Positions 5,125 to 5,244 of a stretch of 5,244 nt of DNA are shown here, in pieces. The stretch covers positions 1 through 5,244 of the forward strand of contig PMKA01000298.1 in the NCBI GenBank assembly GCA_003157575.1. Direction: 5' to 3'. Origin of the DNA: Opitutia bacterium. Its GTDB lineage: Bacteria > Verrucomicrobiota > Verrucomicrobiia > Opitutales > Opitutaceae. The position numbers and the translations under genes are program-made. The notes under the pieces were generated by a model, which searched no databases, was not told where the DNA came from, and was given only the letters and a program-made list of their open reading frames with translations. Numbering within the stretch: position 1 is the stretch's first letter; each line of letters begins with the position of its first letter.

Positions 5125-5143
5125 GCGGTTTCGAGGTTTTCCC

Positions 5144-5244
5144 CTAGTCCTGTATCACGACCTTGGTGCCCTCGAAGTCGAACCGGAAGCGAACTTCGTG
5201 CAGGCCCTTTTCCCGCATGGCGCGGCGGAGTCTGGTCTTGTCGT
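5144..5244 (-). CDS. C-terminal end of a probable GHMP-family sugar kinase (heptose-7-phosphate-kinase-like), runs off the right edge
   Basis: The minus strand enters the window in an open frame and reads DKTRLRRAMREKGLHEVRFR followed by FDFEGTKVVIQD and a TAG stop at 5144-5146, 33 codons in all. The pattern of a basic helix, then H-E-V-x-F-R-F-D-F-E-G-T, then a short hydrophobic strand, resembles the last strand and helix of GHMP kinases of the D-glycero-D-manno-heptose 7-phosphate kinase type (HddA-like). As I recall them, these end in a similar V-P-F-R-F-x-F-x-G sequence. Such a kinase would make heptose 1,7-bisphosphate, the substrate expected for the downstream HAD phosphatase. The context fits well, but 33 residues are few and the catalytic motifs lie outside the window, so the family call is tentative. 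That a coding sequence ends here is more certain. Confidence 0.5.
   Translation of the reverse strand, partial: DKTRLRRAMREKGLHEVRFRFDFEGTKVVIQD

Overview
The window is a GC-rich stretch from the chromosome of what is probably a Gram-negative bacterium. Every credible gene lies on the minus strand, so the biological order runs from the right end to the left end. The content fits a surface-polysaccharide or LPS locus: genes for making an activated sugar, probably a nucleotide heptose, followed by two glycosyltransferases. The host cannot be named from the sequence. A four-helix-bundle (IVP-type) gene between low-complexity repeats recalls Verrucomicrobiota, Planctomycetota or Acidobacteriota, but this is a weak inference.

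Right part (5244 to 4759). The window opens inside a gene whose last 33 codons resemble the end of a GHMP-type sugar kinase such as heptose-7-phosphate kinase. Next is a short ORF matching the C-terminal half of a four-helix-bundle protein, the family encoded by 23S rRNA intervening sequences. It lies between two 8-nt-period repeat tracts that are inverted copies of each other (4770-4797 and 5097-5124), so the whole insert could fold out of the polycistronic mRNA.

Middle part (4758 to 1932). A sugar-1-phosphate nucleotidyltransferase gene reads in one frame from 4758 to 4039 but carries two in-frame stops, TGA and TAG, five codons apart. It is followed by a GmhA-like SIS isomerase, a GmhB-like HAD phosphatase whose gene holds a perfect 16-bp inverted repeat near its start, and a transaldolase that overlaps the phosphatase gene by ATGA. 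Kinase, isomerase, phosphatase and nucleotidyltransferase together match the route sedoheptulose 7-phosphate to heptose 7-phosphate to 1,7-bisphosphate to 1-phosphate to NDP-heptose. The transaldolase could supply or balance sedoheptulose 7-phosphate. Both the isomerase and the phosphatase depart from the classical active-site or metal-site motifs, so the true sugar may differ.

Left part (1931 to 1). A 183-nt non-coding gap with several short inverted repeats separates the sugar genes from a GT4 glycosyltransferase. Its likely C-terminal coiled-coil tail continues in another reading frame (128-439), which suggests a frameshift. After a 20-nt gap the N-terminus of a GT2 glycosyltransferase begins and runs off the left edge.

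The window holds two apparent gene lesions, one insertion-like element and several strong hairpins. No tRNA, rRNA, CRISPR array or transposase gene was seen.
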